64,000 bases of DNA from Nonomuraea rhodomycinica (GTDB lineage Bacteria; Actinomycetota; Actinomycetes; Streptosporangiales; Streptosporangiaceae). The position numbers and the translations under genes were made by a program. The stretch is taken from positions 1,559,222 to 1,623,221 of the forward strand of contig NZ_JABWGO010000001.1 in NCBI RefSeq assembly GCF_013363995.1, read 5' to 3'. Below, piece by piece: positions 31,822 through 40,891 of the stretch (positions are counted from its first letter, which is position 1; each line of letters begins with the position of its first letter). Below the pieces are notes generated by a model. The model saw nothing but the letters and a program-made list of their open reading frames with translations, was not told the DNA's origin and ran no database searches.

Positions 31822-33018
31822 CTACCACGTGACGGGGAGGCGGTGCACCCCGTAGATGCTCATGTCCGTGCGCATCGGCACCTCCTCCGGCGGCACGGCC
31901 AGGCGCAGCCCGGGGAAGCGGCGCAGCAGCGCCGGATAGCCGATGCGCATCTCGATGCGCGCCAGCTGCTGGCCGAGGCACTGGTGGATGCCGTGGCCGA
32001 AGGTCAGGTGACCGCCGGCGGGCCGGGTGAGGTCGAGGGAGTCGCCGCCGGGGAAGCGGGCCGGGTCGCGGTTGACGACGGGCAGGCTGAAGGCGACCGC
32101 CTGCCCCTTGCGGACCACGACGCCCTCCACCTCGACGTCCTCCAGCGCGGAGCGGATCGGGCCGATGTGGATGATCGTCAGGTAGCGCAGCAGCTCCTCC
32201 ACGCCGTTGTCGACCACGGACGGGTCGTCGCGCATGGCGGCGAGCTGGTCCGGGTTGCGCAGCAGCGCGTACGTGCCGAGGCCGAGCATGTTCGCGGTCG
32301 TCTCGTGCCCCGCCACGAGCAGGAGGAACGCGACGCCGGTCAGCTCGTCGTCGGCCAGCTCGCCGCCCTGGACCAGGCCGCTGATCAGGTCGTCCCGGGG
32401 CTCGGCCCGCTTGCGCTGGATGAGGTCGTACAGGTAGCCCGTCATGCTCCTCATGGCGTCGATGACCTCGTCGGCGCCGCTCTCCAGCGCGAGCAGCAGC
32501 CTGGAGTCGCGCTGGAAGCGCTCCCTGTCCTCGTACGGCACGCCCAGCAGCTCGCAGATCACCAGTGACGGGATGGGCAGCGCGAACTGCTCGACCAGGT
32601 CGGCGGGCTTGCCGGCGGCCTCCATGGCGTCGAGGCGGGCGCGCGTGATCTCCTCGACGCGGGGTTCGAGCTGCTTCATCCGGCGGACCGTGAACTGGCC
32701 GGTGAGCAGCTTGCGGTAGCGGGTGTGCTCGGGCGCGTCCATGCGCAGGAAGAACCCCGGCACCGCGAACTCCTTGCCGCGCAGCTTCTCGGCCACCTCG
32801 GCGCGGGCGGGGATGGTCGGATGGGTGTACTCCGGCCGGTTGCTGAAGCGGGGGTCGGCGAGGATGGCGCGGGCGGCCGTGTAACCGGTGACCAGCCAGC
32901 CCTCGTGCCCGTCGGCGAAGGTCAGCCGATGGAGGGGCGCCTCCCCGCCCAGTTCGGCGATCCGCTCCGGCGGGTCGAACGGGCGTTCGCGGTCGGTGGT
33001 CATGATGAGCTCTGACAT
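31822..33018 (-). CDS. Cytochrome P450, bacterial class I
   Basis: 398 residues. Motifs in order: I-helix oxygen-activation LLLVAGHETTANM near residue 245, K-helix EELLRYLT (ExxR), and the heme loop FGHGIHQCLGQQLARIEM with the Cys ligand near residue 350. The I-helix and heme loop look like the CYP105/CYP107 region of actinobacterial P450s. It begins at ATG 33016-33018 with GGAG 6 nt upstream. With its ferredoxin and a divergent TetR regulator it forms a small inducible oxidation module; substrate unknown. Confidence 0.95.
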   Translation of the reverse strand: MSELIMTTDRERPFDPPERIAELGGEAPLHRLTFADGHEGWLVTGYTAARAILADPRFSNRPEYTHPTIPARAEVAEKLRGKEFAVPGFFLRMDAPEHTRYRKLLTGQFTVRRMKQLEPRVEEITRARLDAMEAAGKPADLVEQFALPIPSLVICELLGVPYEDRERFQRDSRLLLALESGADEVIDAMRSMTGYLYDLIQRKRAEPRDDLISGLVQGGELADDELTGVAFLLLVAGHETTANMLGLGTYALLRNPDQLAAMRDDPSVVDNGVEELLRYLTIIHIGPIRSALEDVEVEGVVVRKGQAVAFSLPVVNRDPARFPGGDSLDLTRPAGGHLTFGHGIHQCLGQQLARIEMRIGYPALLRRFPGLRLAVPPEEVPMRTDMSIYGVHRLPVTW

Positions 33019-33094
33019 CCGTGGCTCCTAGCGGTCGCCTTGCACAGAACTTCCGGGTCACCCCCAGAAAACATCATCGAATGCAAACTTTCAA

Positions 33095-33108
33095 TGGATG
33101 TAAATCCA
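33095..33108. promoter_or_regulatory. Palindrome in the P450/TetR divergent promoter region
   Basis: TGGATGTAAATCCA, a 5-bp perfect inverted repeat with a 4-bp centre, in the only AT-rich part of the 114-bp gap between the divergent P450 and TetR genes. It is 25 bp before the TetR ATG and is a candidate operator for that regulator. TACAGT at 33121-33126 could be the TetR -10 element, which would make its mRNA nearly leaderless. Confidence 0.4.
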
Positions 33109-33132
33109 AAATGCGTGCAGTACAGTTCCGCC

Positions 33133-33738
33133 ATGGCGGGCATCAGGGAGCGCAAGAAGCAGCGCACGCGCCGGGCGCTGATCGAGGCGGCGCTCCGGCT
33201 CTTCGCCGAGAAGGGCTACGAGGAGACCACGCTCGCGGAGATCGCGGCGGAGGCTGACGTGTCGACGCGCACGTTCTTCAGCTACTTCGCGAGCAAGGAG
33301 GACGTGCTCCTCCACGACATCGAGATCCGCATGGAACGCACCATCGCGATCGTGGCGAGCCATGCCCCCGACGAGCCGCTTCCCGACCTGCTGATGCGGA
33401 TCGTGCGCGACGCGCTGGCCCAGGTGTCCGAGGACGAGGACTACGACGCCGAGGAGACCCGGCTGCGGATCCGGCTCGTGACGACCGTCCCGGGCCTGCA
33501 GGCGCGGGCCCTGCGCATGGTGTTCGCCAACCAGCTCCGGCTCGTGCAGGCGCTGGAGGAGGCCTACCGGGGACGGCTCGGCATGGTGGAGGCCGCGGCG
33601 GCGGTGGGCGCGCTCGCGGGCGCGGCCAAGCTGGCGATCGTGGCCAGCGTCGAGCGGGGCGACTCCATGCAGGAGGCGCTGGACGCCGCCCTGCGCGCGG
33701 CGGAGATCTCGGTGCGCGGCCTCGGCTCGCTGACCTGA
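33133..33738 (+). CDS. TetR-family transcriptional regulator
   Basis: 201 residues from ATG 33133. The N-terminal TetR DNA-binding domain is complete: RKKQRTRRALIEAALRLFAE, then KGYEETTLAEIAAEADVSTR with TFFSYFASKEDVL. The C-terminal ligand domain is helical and specific to this protein (MyrA/AcrR-like size). Its divergent position relative to the P450-ferredoxin operon and the palindrome between them suggest it represses that operon until a substrate-like ligand binds. Confidence 0.9.
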   Translation: MAGIRERKKQRTRRALIEAALRLFAEKGYEETTLAEIAAEADVSTRTFFSYFASKEDVLLHDIEIRMERTIAIVASHAPDEPLPDLLMRIVRDALAQVSEDEDYDAEETRLRIRLVTTVPGLQARALRMVFANQLRLVQALEEAYRGRLGMVEAAAAVGALAGAAKLAIVASVERGDSMQEALDAALRAAEISVRGLGSLT

Positions 33739-33782
33739 ACGCCGCGGGCCGGCGGTCCCGCGCCCGGTCGCCGCGGGTCCGT

Positions 33783-35642
33783 TCAGCGGCAGCCGGGGCC
33801 GGACCAGCTCGTCCATCCCTGGCGCTCGCCGCCCAGGCCCGTGGCGGTCCAGCCCGCCGGGGGCGGGCCCGCGTCCGGGGGGACCACGGCCGTGCAGGCT
33901 CCGGCTGGCGGGGCCTGGCGGGCGCCGTCGTACCGCTCCAGCCGGGTCCACCAGACCCGGTACGTGAGGGGAACCCAGACGTTCCACCGCACCCTGTCAT
34001 CCAGGGCCACCCTTCCGGGAGGCGGGGCGGGCAGCCAGTCGGGCCCGGCGGGAGGGGCGGCCTTGGGGGCGAGGTCGGCGGTGAAGGCGACGTTGACGGC
34101 GGCCAGCACGACGACGACCGGCACCAGCGCGCGCGTCCACGGACGGCGCGCGGCACGGCGGGCCGGCCGGAACGTGGCCAGGCACGCCGCCAGGGTGAGG
34201 CAGGTCAGCAGGACGAGGGCGGCCGCCGTGGCCCGCACCATGTCGAGGGAGTCGCGTACGCCGCTGAGGAAGGACACCTCGGGGAAGTCGAAGGCGATGA
34301 ACGCGTACCGCCTGAGCCGGTCGCCCGCGTACCAGGCCGCCACTCCCCCGGTGGCCGCCATGAGCACGGCCGCCGCCCCCGCGTACGCCGCCATGCGCCG
34401 CACGGCCGGATGGAGGCGGCGGAGGGCTCCCGCGCGGTCCTCGGCGGGCACGGGGCGCGGGGCGGCGGCGCGGCGGGTCAGGGCGGCGCGGGCCGCCCTG
34501 GACAGGGTCGCGAGGCCCACCAGCGTCCACACGACCGCCACGCACGCCAGGTACCGGCCGTAGACGTAGTTGCCCACCCGGTGCTCGTCCGGCAGCGCCG
34601 CCGACGACGCGTACGCCACTCCCAGGGTGACGGCCAGCAGCGTGCCCGCGAGCACGCGGCGGGCGAACGGGCCGCCCGGCCGGACGAGCTGGACGGCCGC
34701 CGCCGCCAGGCCGACGCCCGCGAGGCCCCAGGTGCTGACGATCAGGTACCAGAGCTGGCCGGTGGCGCCCGACAGCGCCCACGCCTGGCCGTCGAGCCCA
34801 GTGAGGCGCTCGGCCAGCATCCCGGACAGGTCACGGGCGCCGCCCGGGTACACCGCCGACGCCAGCGCGCGGTTCAGCGCCCCGCCGGCCGCCGCGACCA
34901 CCCCGGCGACGCCCAGGGCGACGGCCCCGGCCCGCAGCGGCAACCGCCGGCCCGCGCGCCGCGCCGGACGGCGGACGACCAGGAGGGCCACCACCGTCAG
35001 CGTGTACGCCGCGAGGATCACCGTCCCCCGCAGGTGGACGGCCGTGGCGAAGCCCGCCAGGGCCCCCGCCGCCGCTCCGGCCCGCGGCGAGCCGGTGCGC
35101 GCCAGGTCGTGCGTGGCCAGCAGCCAGCCGAGCGCCAGCGTGGGCAGCACCGCGTCCGCCAGCGCCAGCCCCGAGAACAGCAGCAGCGCCGGCGACAGCC
35201 CCGCCACGAACGCCAGCGCGACCGCCTCCCGCCGCCCCAGCGCGAGCCGCCGCAGCACGACGTAGGCCAGCGGGAACGCCGTGGCGGCCGCCGCCGAGCC
35301 GATCCCGGCCACCAGCCGGTAGACCGTGACGGGATCGGACGTCACCCAGTACGCGGGCACGAGCAGCAACGCGTAGCCGCCCTGGTAGAACGTCGAACCC
35401 GTGAGGTCCGCCCCCGCTCCCCCGGCCAGCCAGCGGGCCGCGACCAGGTAGCCCGTCTCGTCCGGGTTGGCGACGGGACCGGTGTGGTACCGGTACAGCC
35501 ACAGGCGCAGGAGCACCTGGGCCAGCCAGCCGCCCGCCAGGGCCCACCCCAGCCACCTGCTGCGCCCCCTGGCCGTCTGCCTGGACGTCCGCCTGACCGG
35601 TGGCGAGGTGTGCGCGGTGCGGGCCACGGGCGTGGACAGCAT
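33783..35642 (-). CDS. GT-C fold membrane glycosyltransferase-like protein
   Basis: 619 residues with about 11-13 hydrophobic helices, preceded by a cytoplasmic Arg-rich segment. The first extracytoplasmic loop contains NPDETGYLVAARWLAGG, the acidic motif of GT-C enzymes that use polyprenyl-phosphate sugars. The last 100 residues form an extracytoplasmic domain ending SGPGCR with several Trp residues. It probably transfers or scaffolds sugars for the cell envelope. No accompanying glycan genes, so the acceptor is unknown. Confidence 0.7.
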   Translation of the reverse strand: MLSTPVARTAHTSPPVRRTSRQTARGRSRWLGWALAGGWLAQVLLRLWLYRYHTGPVANPDETGYLVAARWLAGGAGADLTGSTFYQGGYALLLVPAYWVTSDPVTVYRLVAGIGSAAAATAFPLAYVVLRRLALGRREAVALAFVAGLSPALLLFSGLALADAVLPTLALGWLLATHDLARTGSPRAGAAAGALAGFATAVHLRGTVILAAYTLTVVALLVVRRPARRAGRRLPLRAGAVALGVAGVVAAAGGALNRALASAVYPGGARDLSGMLAERLTGLDGQAWALSGATGQLWYLIVSTWGLAGVGLAAAAVQLVRPGGPFARRVLAGTLLAVTLGVAYASSAALPDEHRVGNYVYGRYLACVAVVWTLVGLATLSRAARAALTRRAAAPRPVPAEDRAGALRRLHPAVRRMAAYAGAAAVLMAATGGVAAWYAGDRLRRYAFIAFDFPEVSFLSGVRDSLDMVRATAAALVLLTCLTLAACLATFRPARRAARRPWTRALVPVVVVLAAVNVAFTADLAPKAAPPAGPDWLPAPPPGRVALDDRVRWNVWVPLTYRVWWTRLERYDGARQAPPAGACTAVVPPDAGPPPAGWTATGLGGERQGWTSWSGPGCR

Positions 35643-35784
35643 GTTCCCCCCTGCTCGGCGCCCGGGTGTCTCCCGAGCTCAGAGCAGGCAGTCCAGCAAA
35701 AGCCCGCTAACCGGGCCGTCACCACATGTGGTTATACGGGCGTTATGTCGGGCGACCCGGCGCGGAAGCCGCCGCGGGCCGGCC

Positions 35785-36720
35785 TCAGGGGCGTGGACGA
35801 CCGTCCGGAGCCGAGGTCTGTTCGCGGGCCGTCCGCAGGAAGCGGGCCACCAGCGGGTTCGGGTCCTCGCCCCGGAAGCAGGCCGCGACCGTCGTGCGCG
35901 CGCCGCCCGGGCTGATCCTCCGGTACGCGACGCCCGCCGACCGGATGCGCCGGACGCTCGCCGGGGCGAGCGACACCCCGAGGCCCGCTCCGACGAGCGC
36001 GCAGACTGTCTGCCACTCCACCGCCCGCTGCCCGGCGCGCGGCTCGAAGCCGGCCGCCCGGCACAGCCCGGCGATCCGGTCGTGGACCGTGGGCGCCGCC
36101 TCGCGCGGCAGCAGCACGAACGGCTCGCCCGCCAGGGCCGCCACCGGCACGGCGCGCCGGGCGGCCAGCGGGTGCCCGGCGGGGAGCACGGCGACGAAGC
36201 CCTCCGACAGCAGCGGCTCGGCCACCAGGCCGTCCGTCTCGGGCGGCTCCCGCAGCAGCCCCACGTCCAGCGAGCCGTCGCACAGCGCCGCCACCTGCGG
36301 CGCCGTGGTCATCTCGCGCACCTCCATCTCCACCCCCGGATACCGGTCGTGGTACGCGCCGAGGATCCGCGGCAGCACGGTCAGCGCCAGCGAGGCCGCG
36401 AAGCCGATCCGGATGCGGCCCGCCTCTCCCCTGCCGGCGCGGCGGGCCGCGTCGAGGCCGCCGGCGAGCTCGCCGAGGGCGCGCCGCGCGGCGGGCAGCA
36501 GCTCGTACCCGGCGGGCGTCAGCGTGACCCCGCCGGGGCCGCGGTCGAACAGCGCATGTCCGACCTTGCGCTCCAGCCGCCGGATCTGCTGGCTGAGCGG
36601 CGGCTGGGCGATGCCGAGGCGTTCGGCGGCCCGGCCGAAGTGCAACTCCTCGGCGAGCACGGCGAAGGCGTGGAGCTGGTGCAGCGCGAGCTCCGGCCGT
36701 TCACTGCCAGACCGGTCCAT
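35785..36720 (-). CDS. LysR-family transcriptional regulator
   Basis: 311 residues from ATG 36718-36720; the frame extends upstream to 36897 but that part overlaps the divergent gene. N-terminal wHTH: LHQLHAFAVLAEELHFGRAA, ERLGIAQPPLSQQIRRLE. The remainder is the periplasmic-binding-like effector domain (IRIGFAASLALTVLPRILGA, LDVGLLREPP). Divergent from the RidA gene across 73 bp; LysR proteins commonly control such a divergent neighbour. Confidence 0.93.
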   Translation of the reverse strand: MDRSGSERPELALHQLHAFAVLAEELHFGRAAERLGIAQPPLSQQIRRLERKVGHALFDRGPGGVTLTPAGYELLPAARRALGELAGGLDAARRAGRGEAGRIRIGFAASLALTVLPRILGAYHDRYPGVEMEVREMTTAPQVAALCDGSLDVGLLREPPETDGLVAEPLLSEGFVAVLPAGHPLAARRAVPVAALAGEPFVLLPREAAPTVHDRIAGLCRAAGFEPRAGQRAVEWQTVCALVGAGLGVSLAPASVRRIRSAGVAYRRISPGGARTTVAACFRGEDPNPLVARFLRTAREQTSAPDGRPRP

Positions 36721-36793
36721 ACGCGCAGGGATATCACACCATGGCTCAGGGCGTCTTGGACGTATCATCGCTGGTCCCCTACCGTTCTGGGGC

Positions 36794-37180
36794 ATGACAG
36801 AGCGACGCGCGATCATGAGTGGGTCCGTCTTCGAGGAGCGGATCGGGTACGCCAGGGCCGTGGTGGACGGCGACCGGGTGCACGTGTCCGGCACCACCGG
36901 GTTCGACTACGCGACCATGACCATCTCCGGCGACGTGGTGGAGCAGGCCCGGCAGTGCCTGCGCAACATCGGGGCGGCCCTGGCCGAGGCGGGATGCTCG
37001 TTCGCCGACGTGGTGCGGGTGCGCTACCTCCTGCCGGACCGCGCGGACTTCGAGCCGTGCTGGCCGGTGCTGCGGGAGTGCTTCGGCGAGGTGCGCCCGG
37101 CCGCGACCATGCTCATGTGCGGGCTGGCCGACCCCCGGATGAAGATCGAGATCGAGGTGGACGCCCGCCTGCCGCGGTGA
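36794..37180 (+). CDS. RidA/YjgF/YER057c-family protein
   Basis: 128 residues from ATG 36794; ATG 36815 is an alternative. The Rid fold segments are visible: RAVVDGDRVHVSGTTGFDYA, VEQARQCLRNIGAALAEAGC, VVRVRYLLPDRADFEPCWPV and a C-terminal PAATMLMCGLADPRMKIEIE. The Arg that binds carboxylates in the RidA archetype is not in its usual context (CGLADPRMKIEIEVDA), so it may be a Rid2-7 subfamily member rather than an enamine deaminase. Likely regulated by the divergent LysR. Confidence 0.88.
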   Translation: MTERRAIMSGSVFEERIGYARAVVDGDRVHVSGTTGFDYATMTISGDVVEQARQCLRNIGAALAEAGCSFADVVRVRYLLPDRADFEPCWPVLRECFGEVRPAATMLMCGLADPRMKIEIEVDARLPR

Positions 37181-37248
37181 TGCCGGTCTCGTCCGCCGGC
37201 GGCGCGACCAGTACCTTGAGTCGGTGATCCATCGTGGAAAGGTGAGTC

Positions 37249-38232
37249 TTGAACTACGAACGCCAGCCGTACCGGCGCTGTGGCCGAAGTGGCCTGCTGC
37301 TGCCCGCCGTCTCCCTCGGGCTGTGGCACAACTTCGGCGGCGGCAAGCCCCTCGACGGACAGCGGGCGATCATCCGTAAGGCCCTCGACCTCGGCATCAC
37401 CCACTTCGACATCGCCGACCGGTACGGCCCGCCGCTGGGCGCCGCCGAGTCGGCGTTCGGCCAGATCTTCCGCGCCGACCTGCGGGGGCTGCGCGACGAG
37501 ATCGTCGTGACCACCAAGGGCAGCAACCCCATGTGGGACGGCCCGTACGGCAAGGGCAACTCGCGCAAGCACCTGCTGGCCACGCTCGACCGGTCGCTGG
37601 AGCGGCTCGGCCTCGGCTTCGTGGACATCTTCTACCTGCACCGCGACGACCCGGAGACGCCGCTGGAGGAGCAGGCGGCCACGCTCGACCACATGGTGCG
37701 CACCGGCCGCGCCCTGTACGCGGGCGTGTCCAACTTCTCCCCCGAGCGCACCGCCGGGATCGCCGCGCTGATGCGTTCGCTCGGCACGCCGCTGCTGGTG
37801 CACCAGCCGCCGTACTCGCTGCTCAACCGGGGCATCGAGCGGTCGCTCCTTGGCGTGCTGGAGGAGGAGGGCGTCGGCTGCGTGGTGTACTCACCGCTGG
37901 CGCAGGGGCTGCTGACCGACCGCTACCTCGACGGCATCCCGGAGGACTCCCGGGCGGCCGAGGGGCGGTTCCTGACGGCCGACAAGGTCACGCCCGAGGT
38001 GCTGGCGTTCGTCCGGGCGCTCGGCGAGCTGGCCGCCGCGCGCGGGCAGAGCGTGGCGCAGCTCGCGCTGGCCTGGGCGCTGCGCGACCCGCGCGTCACC
38101 TCCGTGCTGGTCGGCGCCTCCAGCCCCGAGCAGCTGGAGGCCAACGTTGCGGCCGTGGACCGGCTCGGCTTCACCGGCGACGAGCTGGCCGCCGTCGACC
38201 GGGCGGCCAAGGAGTCGGGCCTCGACGCGTAG
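37249..38232 (+). CDS. Aldo/keto reductase, YghZ/Kv-beta type
   Basis: 327 residues. The start is TTG 37249 with GGAAAGGTGAG just upstream. The catalytic tetrad of the family is visible: Asp and Tyr in ITHFDIADRYG, Lys in VVTTKG and His in FYLHRDDPET. The GPPLGAAESAFGQIF stretch and GNSRKHLLATLDRSLERL are like L-glyceraldehyde-3-phosphate reductase (YghZ). NADPH-dependent reduction of an aldehyde is expected. It follows the Rid gene by 68 nt. Confidence 0.92.
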   Translation: MNYERQPYRRCGRSGLLLPAVSLGLWHNFGGGKPLDGQRAIIRKALDLGITHFDIADRYGPPLGAAESAFGQIFRADLRGLRDEIVVTTKGSNPMWDGPYGKGNSRKHLLATLDRSLERLGLGFVDIFYLHRDDPETPLEEQAATLDHMVRTGRALYAGVSNFSPERTAGIAALMRSLGTPLLVHQPPYSLLNRGIERSLLGVLEEEGVGCVVYSPLAQGLLTDRYLDGIPEDSRAAEGRFLTADKVTPEVLAFVRALGELAAARGQSVAQLALAWALRDPRVTSVLVGASSPEQLEANVAAVDRLGFTGDELAAVDRAAKESGLDA

Positions 38233-38335
38233 AGACGGCGAGCCGGCCGGGACCTCGCGGGACGGAGCCCCGTCCCCGCGCCTGAGCGGCACGGACGCCG
38301 CCCGGGCGCGGGGAAGGCTCGGTAGAAGGAGCCGC

Positions 38336-39184
38336 TCAGGCGCGGTGGAAGGCGCCCCGGACGTGCACCGGCACACCCGTGCCGAGCATCCCGGGCAGCA
38401 CCTCGGCCACGTTCATCGGCATCCGCACGCACCCGTGGGAGGCCGGGTACAGCGGCACCGACAGCGCGCCGTGGAAGGCGATGCCGCCGTTGAAGAAGAT
38501 CGGGTTGTACAGCCGGCCCAGGTACGAGGTGTGCCAGCCCGACTTGCGCCAGGTGGTCTTGTAGTCGCCCGTGGGCGTGCGGGCCGAGCCGCAGAAGCGC
38601 TGCTTCTTGCCCTGCCACACCGCGGCCTCGCAGTAGGCCACGCCGCTGCCCGAGGAGATGTGCGTGATCAGCTTGGGCTGCCCGCCCACGTACAGGACCA
38701 TGACCTGCTTGGTGAGGTTGACCTCGGCGCGGGTCGGCCGCCCGTTGGGGACGAGGACCTTCGGCGCCCGGGGGCTCTCCAGGGCCCGCCAGGTGCGGGC
38801 GGCGACCGTGCTGGTCGGCGCGATGCCGTTGACCTTCTGGAAGGCCCACACGGCCGCCAGCGTCGTCCCGCCGTACCGGCCGTCCGCCCGGCCCGGCTGG
38901 TAGCCGAGCTCGGCCAGGCGGCGCTGGAGCCACGTGACGGCCTCGCCCTTCGCGCCGAGCCGCAGGGTCTTGCGCGGCGCCTCGGCCGTGACCGCCGCGG
39001 CGGTGGTCGTCGGGTTGGTGGTCGTCGGGTTGGTCGTGGGGGTTTTCGTGGGGGTGGTCGTCGCGGCCTGGAGCGCCGGCGTCCCGGTGGGAGCGGCGGC
39101 CGCGGGCCCCGTCCCGAACCCGGTCAGGACGACCACGCCGGCCGTGACGAGAGCCGCCATTCCCGGCAGACGTCGTGCCCTCAC
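38336..39184 (-). CDS. L,D-transpeptidase with peptidoglycan-binding domain
   Basis: 282 residues from GTG 39182-39184, seven nt after GAAGAGG; a GTG three codons earlier is too close. Order: signal peptide (RLPGMAALVTAGVVVLTGFG, cut near AAAAP), a Thr/Pro linker, a PG-binding-1 domain (LRLGAKGEAVTWLQRRLAEL), then a YkuD domain with the active site HGALSVPLYPASHGCVRM (Cys nucleophile). It forms 3-3 cross-links or attaches proteins outside the cell. Confidence 0.95.
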   Translation of the reverse strand: MRARRLPGMAALVTAGVVVLTGFGTGPAAAAPTGTPALQAATTTPTKTPTTNPTTTNPTTTAAAVTAEAPRKTLRLGAKGEAVTWLQRRLAELGYQPGRADGRYGGTTLAAVWAFQKVNGIAPTSTVAARTWRALESPRAPKVLVPNGRPTRAEVNLTKQVMVLYVGGQPKLITHISSGSGVAYCEAAVWQGKKQRFCGSARTPTGDYKTTWRKSGWHTSYLGRLYNPIFFNGGIAFHGALSVPLYPASHGCVRMPMNVAEVLPGMLGTGVPVHVRGAFHRA

Positions 39185-39279
39185 CCGAATCACCTCTTCA
39201 GCTCAACAATCGAATCAAAGGACCTTACACCACCACCATGACCAGGTAAGGGCGAGGTCAATCCCCGTAGAGTGGCCCC

Positions 39280-39828
39280 ATGTCCGAGAAGTCGCCTGAC
39301 GCACAGCACACGGAACCGTCCGCGCCCCCCACCGCGGCCGAGCTGGCGGCCCGCTCCACCGGGCTGCCCGCCAACGCCGTCATCGTCCAGGGCGCCCTGC
39401 GCGAGCTCGGCGCCGCCGGCGAGATCGTCGTCCTGCCGGAGAAGGCCCCGACCGCCGCGACCGCCGCCGCGCAGCTCGGCTGCGAGGTCGGCGCGATCGC
39501 CAACAGCCTCGTCTTCGACGCCGACGGCGCGCCCCTGCTCGTGATGACGAGCGGCGCCCACCGCGTGGACGTCGAGCTGGTCGCCCGCACGGCCGGCGTC
39601 CGGTCGGTGCGGCGGGCCACACCGGAGTTCGTCCGGCAGGCGACCGGCCAGCCGATCGGCGGCGTCGCGCCCGTGGGCCACCCCTCCCCGATCCGCACCC
39701 TGGTCGACACCTGGCTGAGCAAGTACGACGTGGTGTGGGCGGCGGGCGGCCATCCGCACACGGTGTTCCCGACGACCTTCGACGAGCTGGTGCGCATCAC
39801 CGGGGGCACACCGGTCGACGTCGAGTAA
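39280..39828 (+). CDS. YbaK/ProX-type aminoacyl-tRNA deacylase
   Basis: 182 residues. The YbaK/EbsC fold is shown by AAQLGCEVGAIANSLVFDAD, LLVMTSGAHRVDVELVARTA, the GQPIGGVAPVGHPSPIRTL loop and the C-terminal WAAGGHPHTVFPTTFDELVR. These are the family's substrate-binding and catalytic Lys/Gly positions, although the specific Lys is not evident. It should clear a mischarged aminoacyl-tRNA (Cys- or Ala-tRNAPro). Divergent from the transpeptidase. Confidence 0.9.
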   Translation: MSEKSPDAQHTEPSAPPTAAELAARSTGLPANAVIVQGALRELGAAGEIVVLPEKAPTAATAAAQLGCEVGAIANSLVFDADGAPLLVMTSGAHRVDVELVARTAGVRSVRRATPEFVRQATGQPIGGVAPVGHPSPIRTLVDTWLSKYDVVWAAGGHPHTVFPTTFDELVRITGGTPVDVE

Positions 39829-39829
39829 T

Positions 39830-40456
39830 GTGCGCAGCGTGATCGAGTTTCGCGGGGCGGGGCCGGCCGAGTTCGACGAGCGGCTGGACACGGTGATCGA
39901 CATCTACACCGCCGCCATGCGCCCGCCCGCGGACCAGATCACGGGGCGGCGCAGCATCATGCGCAACCACGGCATGTACCCGCGGTTCCAGTGCTACTTC
40001 GCCGAGCTGCGCGGCGAACCGGCCGTGCCCGTCCCCGTCCCGTGGCCGGGCGCGGGGCCGGGCGCGGGGCCGGTCCGGCGGGGGGCGGCCAAGGTCGTCG
40101 GGTTCGCGTACGGTTTCCACGGCGCGCCGGGCCAGTGGTGGCACGACGTGGTCTACCGGGCGCTGGAGGAGCGGTCCGGGCCCCGGGTGGCCGACGCCTG
40201 GCTCGGTGACGCGTTCGAGCTGGCCGAGATCCACGTCCATCCCGACTACCAGGGCAAGGGCATCGGCCGCGCCATGATCACCACGCTGTGCGCGGGGCGC
40301 GCGGAGCGCTCGGCCGTGCTGTCCACCCACGACCGGCCCACGGCCGCCCGCCACCTCTACCGCAGCATGGGCTTCACGGACCTGCTCTCCCGGTTCGTCT
40401 TCCCCGGCGGCTACGAAGAGTACGCGATCGCCGGCCGGCCGCTGCCGCTGAACTGA
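39830..40456 (+). CDS. GNAT-family N-acetyltransferase
   Basis: 208 residues from GTG 39830, which begins right after the stop of ybaK; a GTG three codons later is an alternative. The acetyl-CoA site is ELAEIHVHPDYQGKGIGRAM, then the C-terminal RHLYRSMGFTDLLSRF. An unusual Pro/Gly/Val-rich stretch (PVPVPWPGAGPGAGP) sits mid-protein. Substrate unknown. Confidence 0.85.
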   Translation: MRSVIEFRGAGPAEFDERLDTVIDIYTAAMRPPADQITGRRSIMRNHGMYPRFQCYFAELRGEPAVPVPVPWPGAGPGAGPVRRGAAKVVGFAYGFHGAPGQWWHDVVYRALEERSGPRVADAWLGDAFELAEIHVHPDYQGKGIGRAMITTLCAGRAERSAVLSTHDRPTAARHLYRSMGFTDLLSRFVFPGGYEEYAIAGRPLPLN

Positions 40457-40566
40457 ACCGGCCCTGCTGGCAAAGCCTTGACCAGCGGGTTTGGCGGACG
40501 TGACGGTCGGGGATGAATGACTACGCAAAGTAATGGACGCTCTACCCCGCGTCCGTCCCACCCCTA

Positions 40567-40605
40567 CCCGCCACCCGCCGGGTCCCCCTGCGGGCGGGTG
40601 GCGGG
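40567..40605 (+). terminator. Terminator hairpin for the ybaK-GNAT transcript
   Basis: Perfect 13-bp stem (40567-40579 with 40593-40605) with a 13-nt loop, 110 nt beyond the GNAT stop, no T-run. Confidence 0.6.
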
Positions 40606-40836
40606 CCACACCGGCCCCGGCGCGCACACCAGTGCCCCATTGCCCCACGGGCATCCCGCGGGCATGAATTCTTCCGGCGCCCGGGAATGTCCGCGGGCGC
40701 CGGCCGGTTCTATGACACGTGGCCGGTGTGCCCAGTGTCCCCGGGCCTCACCTATCGCCTTCGCGGAATACCGTTCGGCTGGAGCCGCGTTGTGCCACTC
40801 GCCGAGAGGCGACACGCACACCGGTACGCACACGTC

Positions 40837-40872
40837 GAAGCGCCCGTCCCCGTCAGGGGGCGGGCGCTTCGC
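40837..40872 (-). terminator. metF terminator hairpin
   Basis: A 16-bp stem with one GU pair (40837-40852 with 40857-40872) and a 4-nt loop, 20 nt after the metF stop codon. Confidence 0.75.
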
Positions 40873-40891
40873 ATGAGCGGGGGCGGCGGCC

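Larger units (their letters stand above)
40457..40891. other. Gene-free region between the GNAT gene and metF
   Basis: 435 nt with two strong stem-loops listed separately, one for each convergent transcript. Between them the DNA is GC-rich with no coding frame or promoter that I can support. Confidence 0.55.

Noticed and set aside
36721..36793. LysR T-N11-A binding site between LysR and RidA
   Set aside because: Candidate half sites are weak and I could not choose one.
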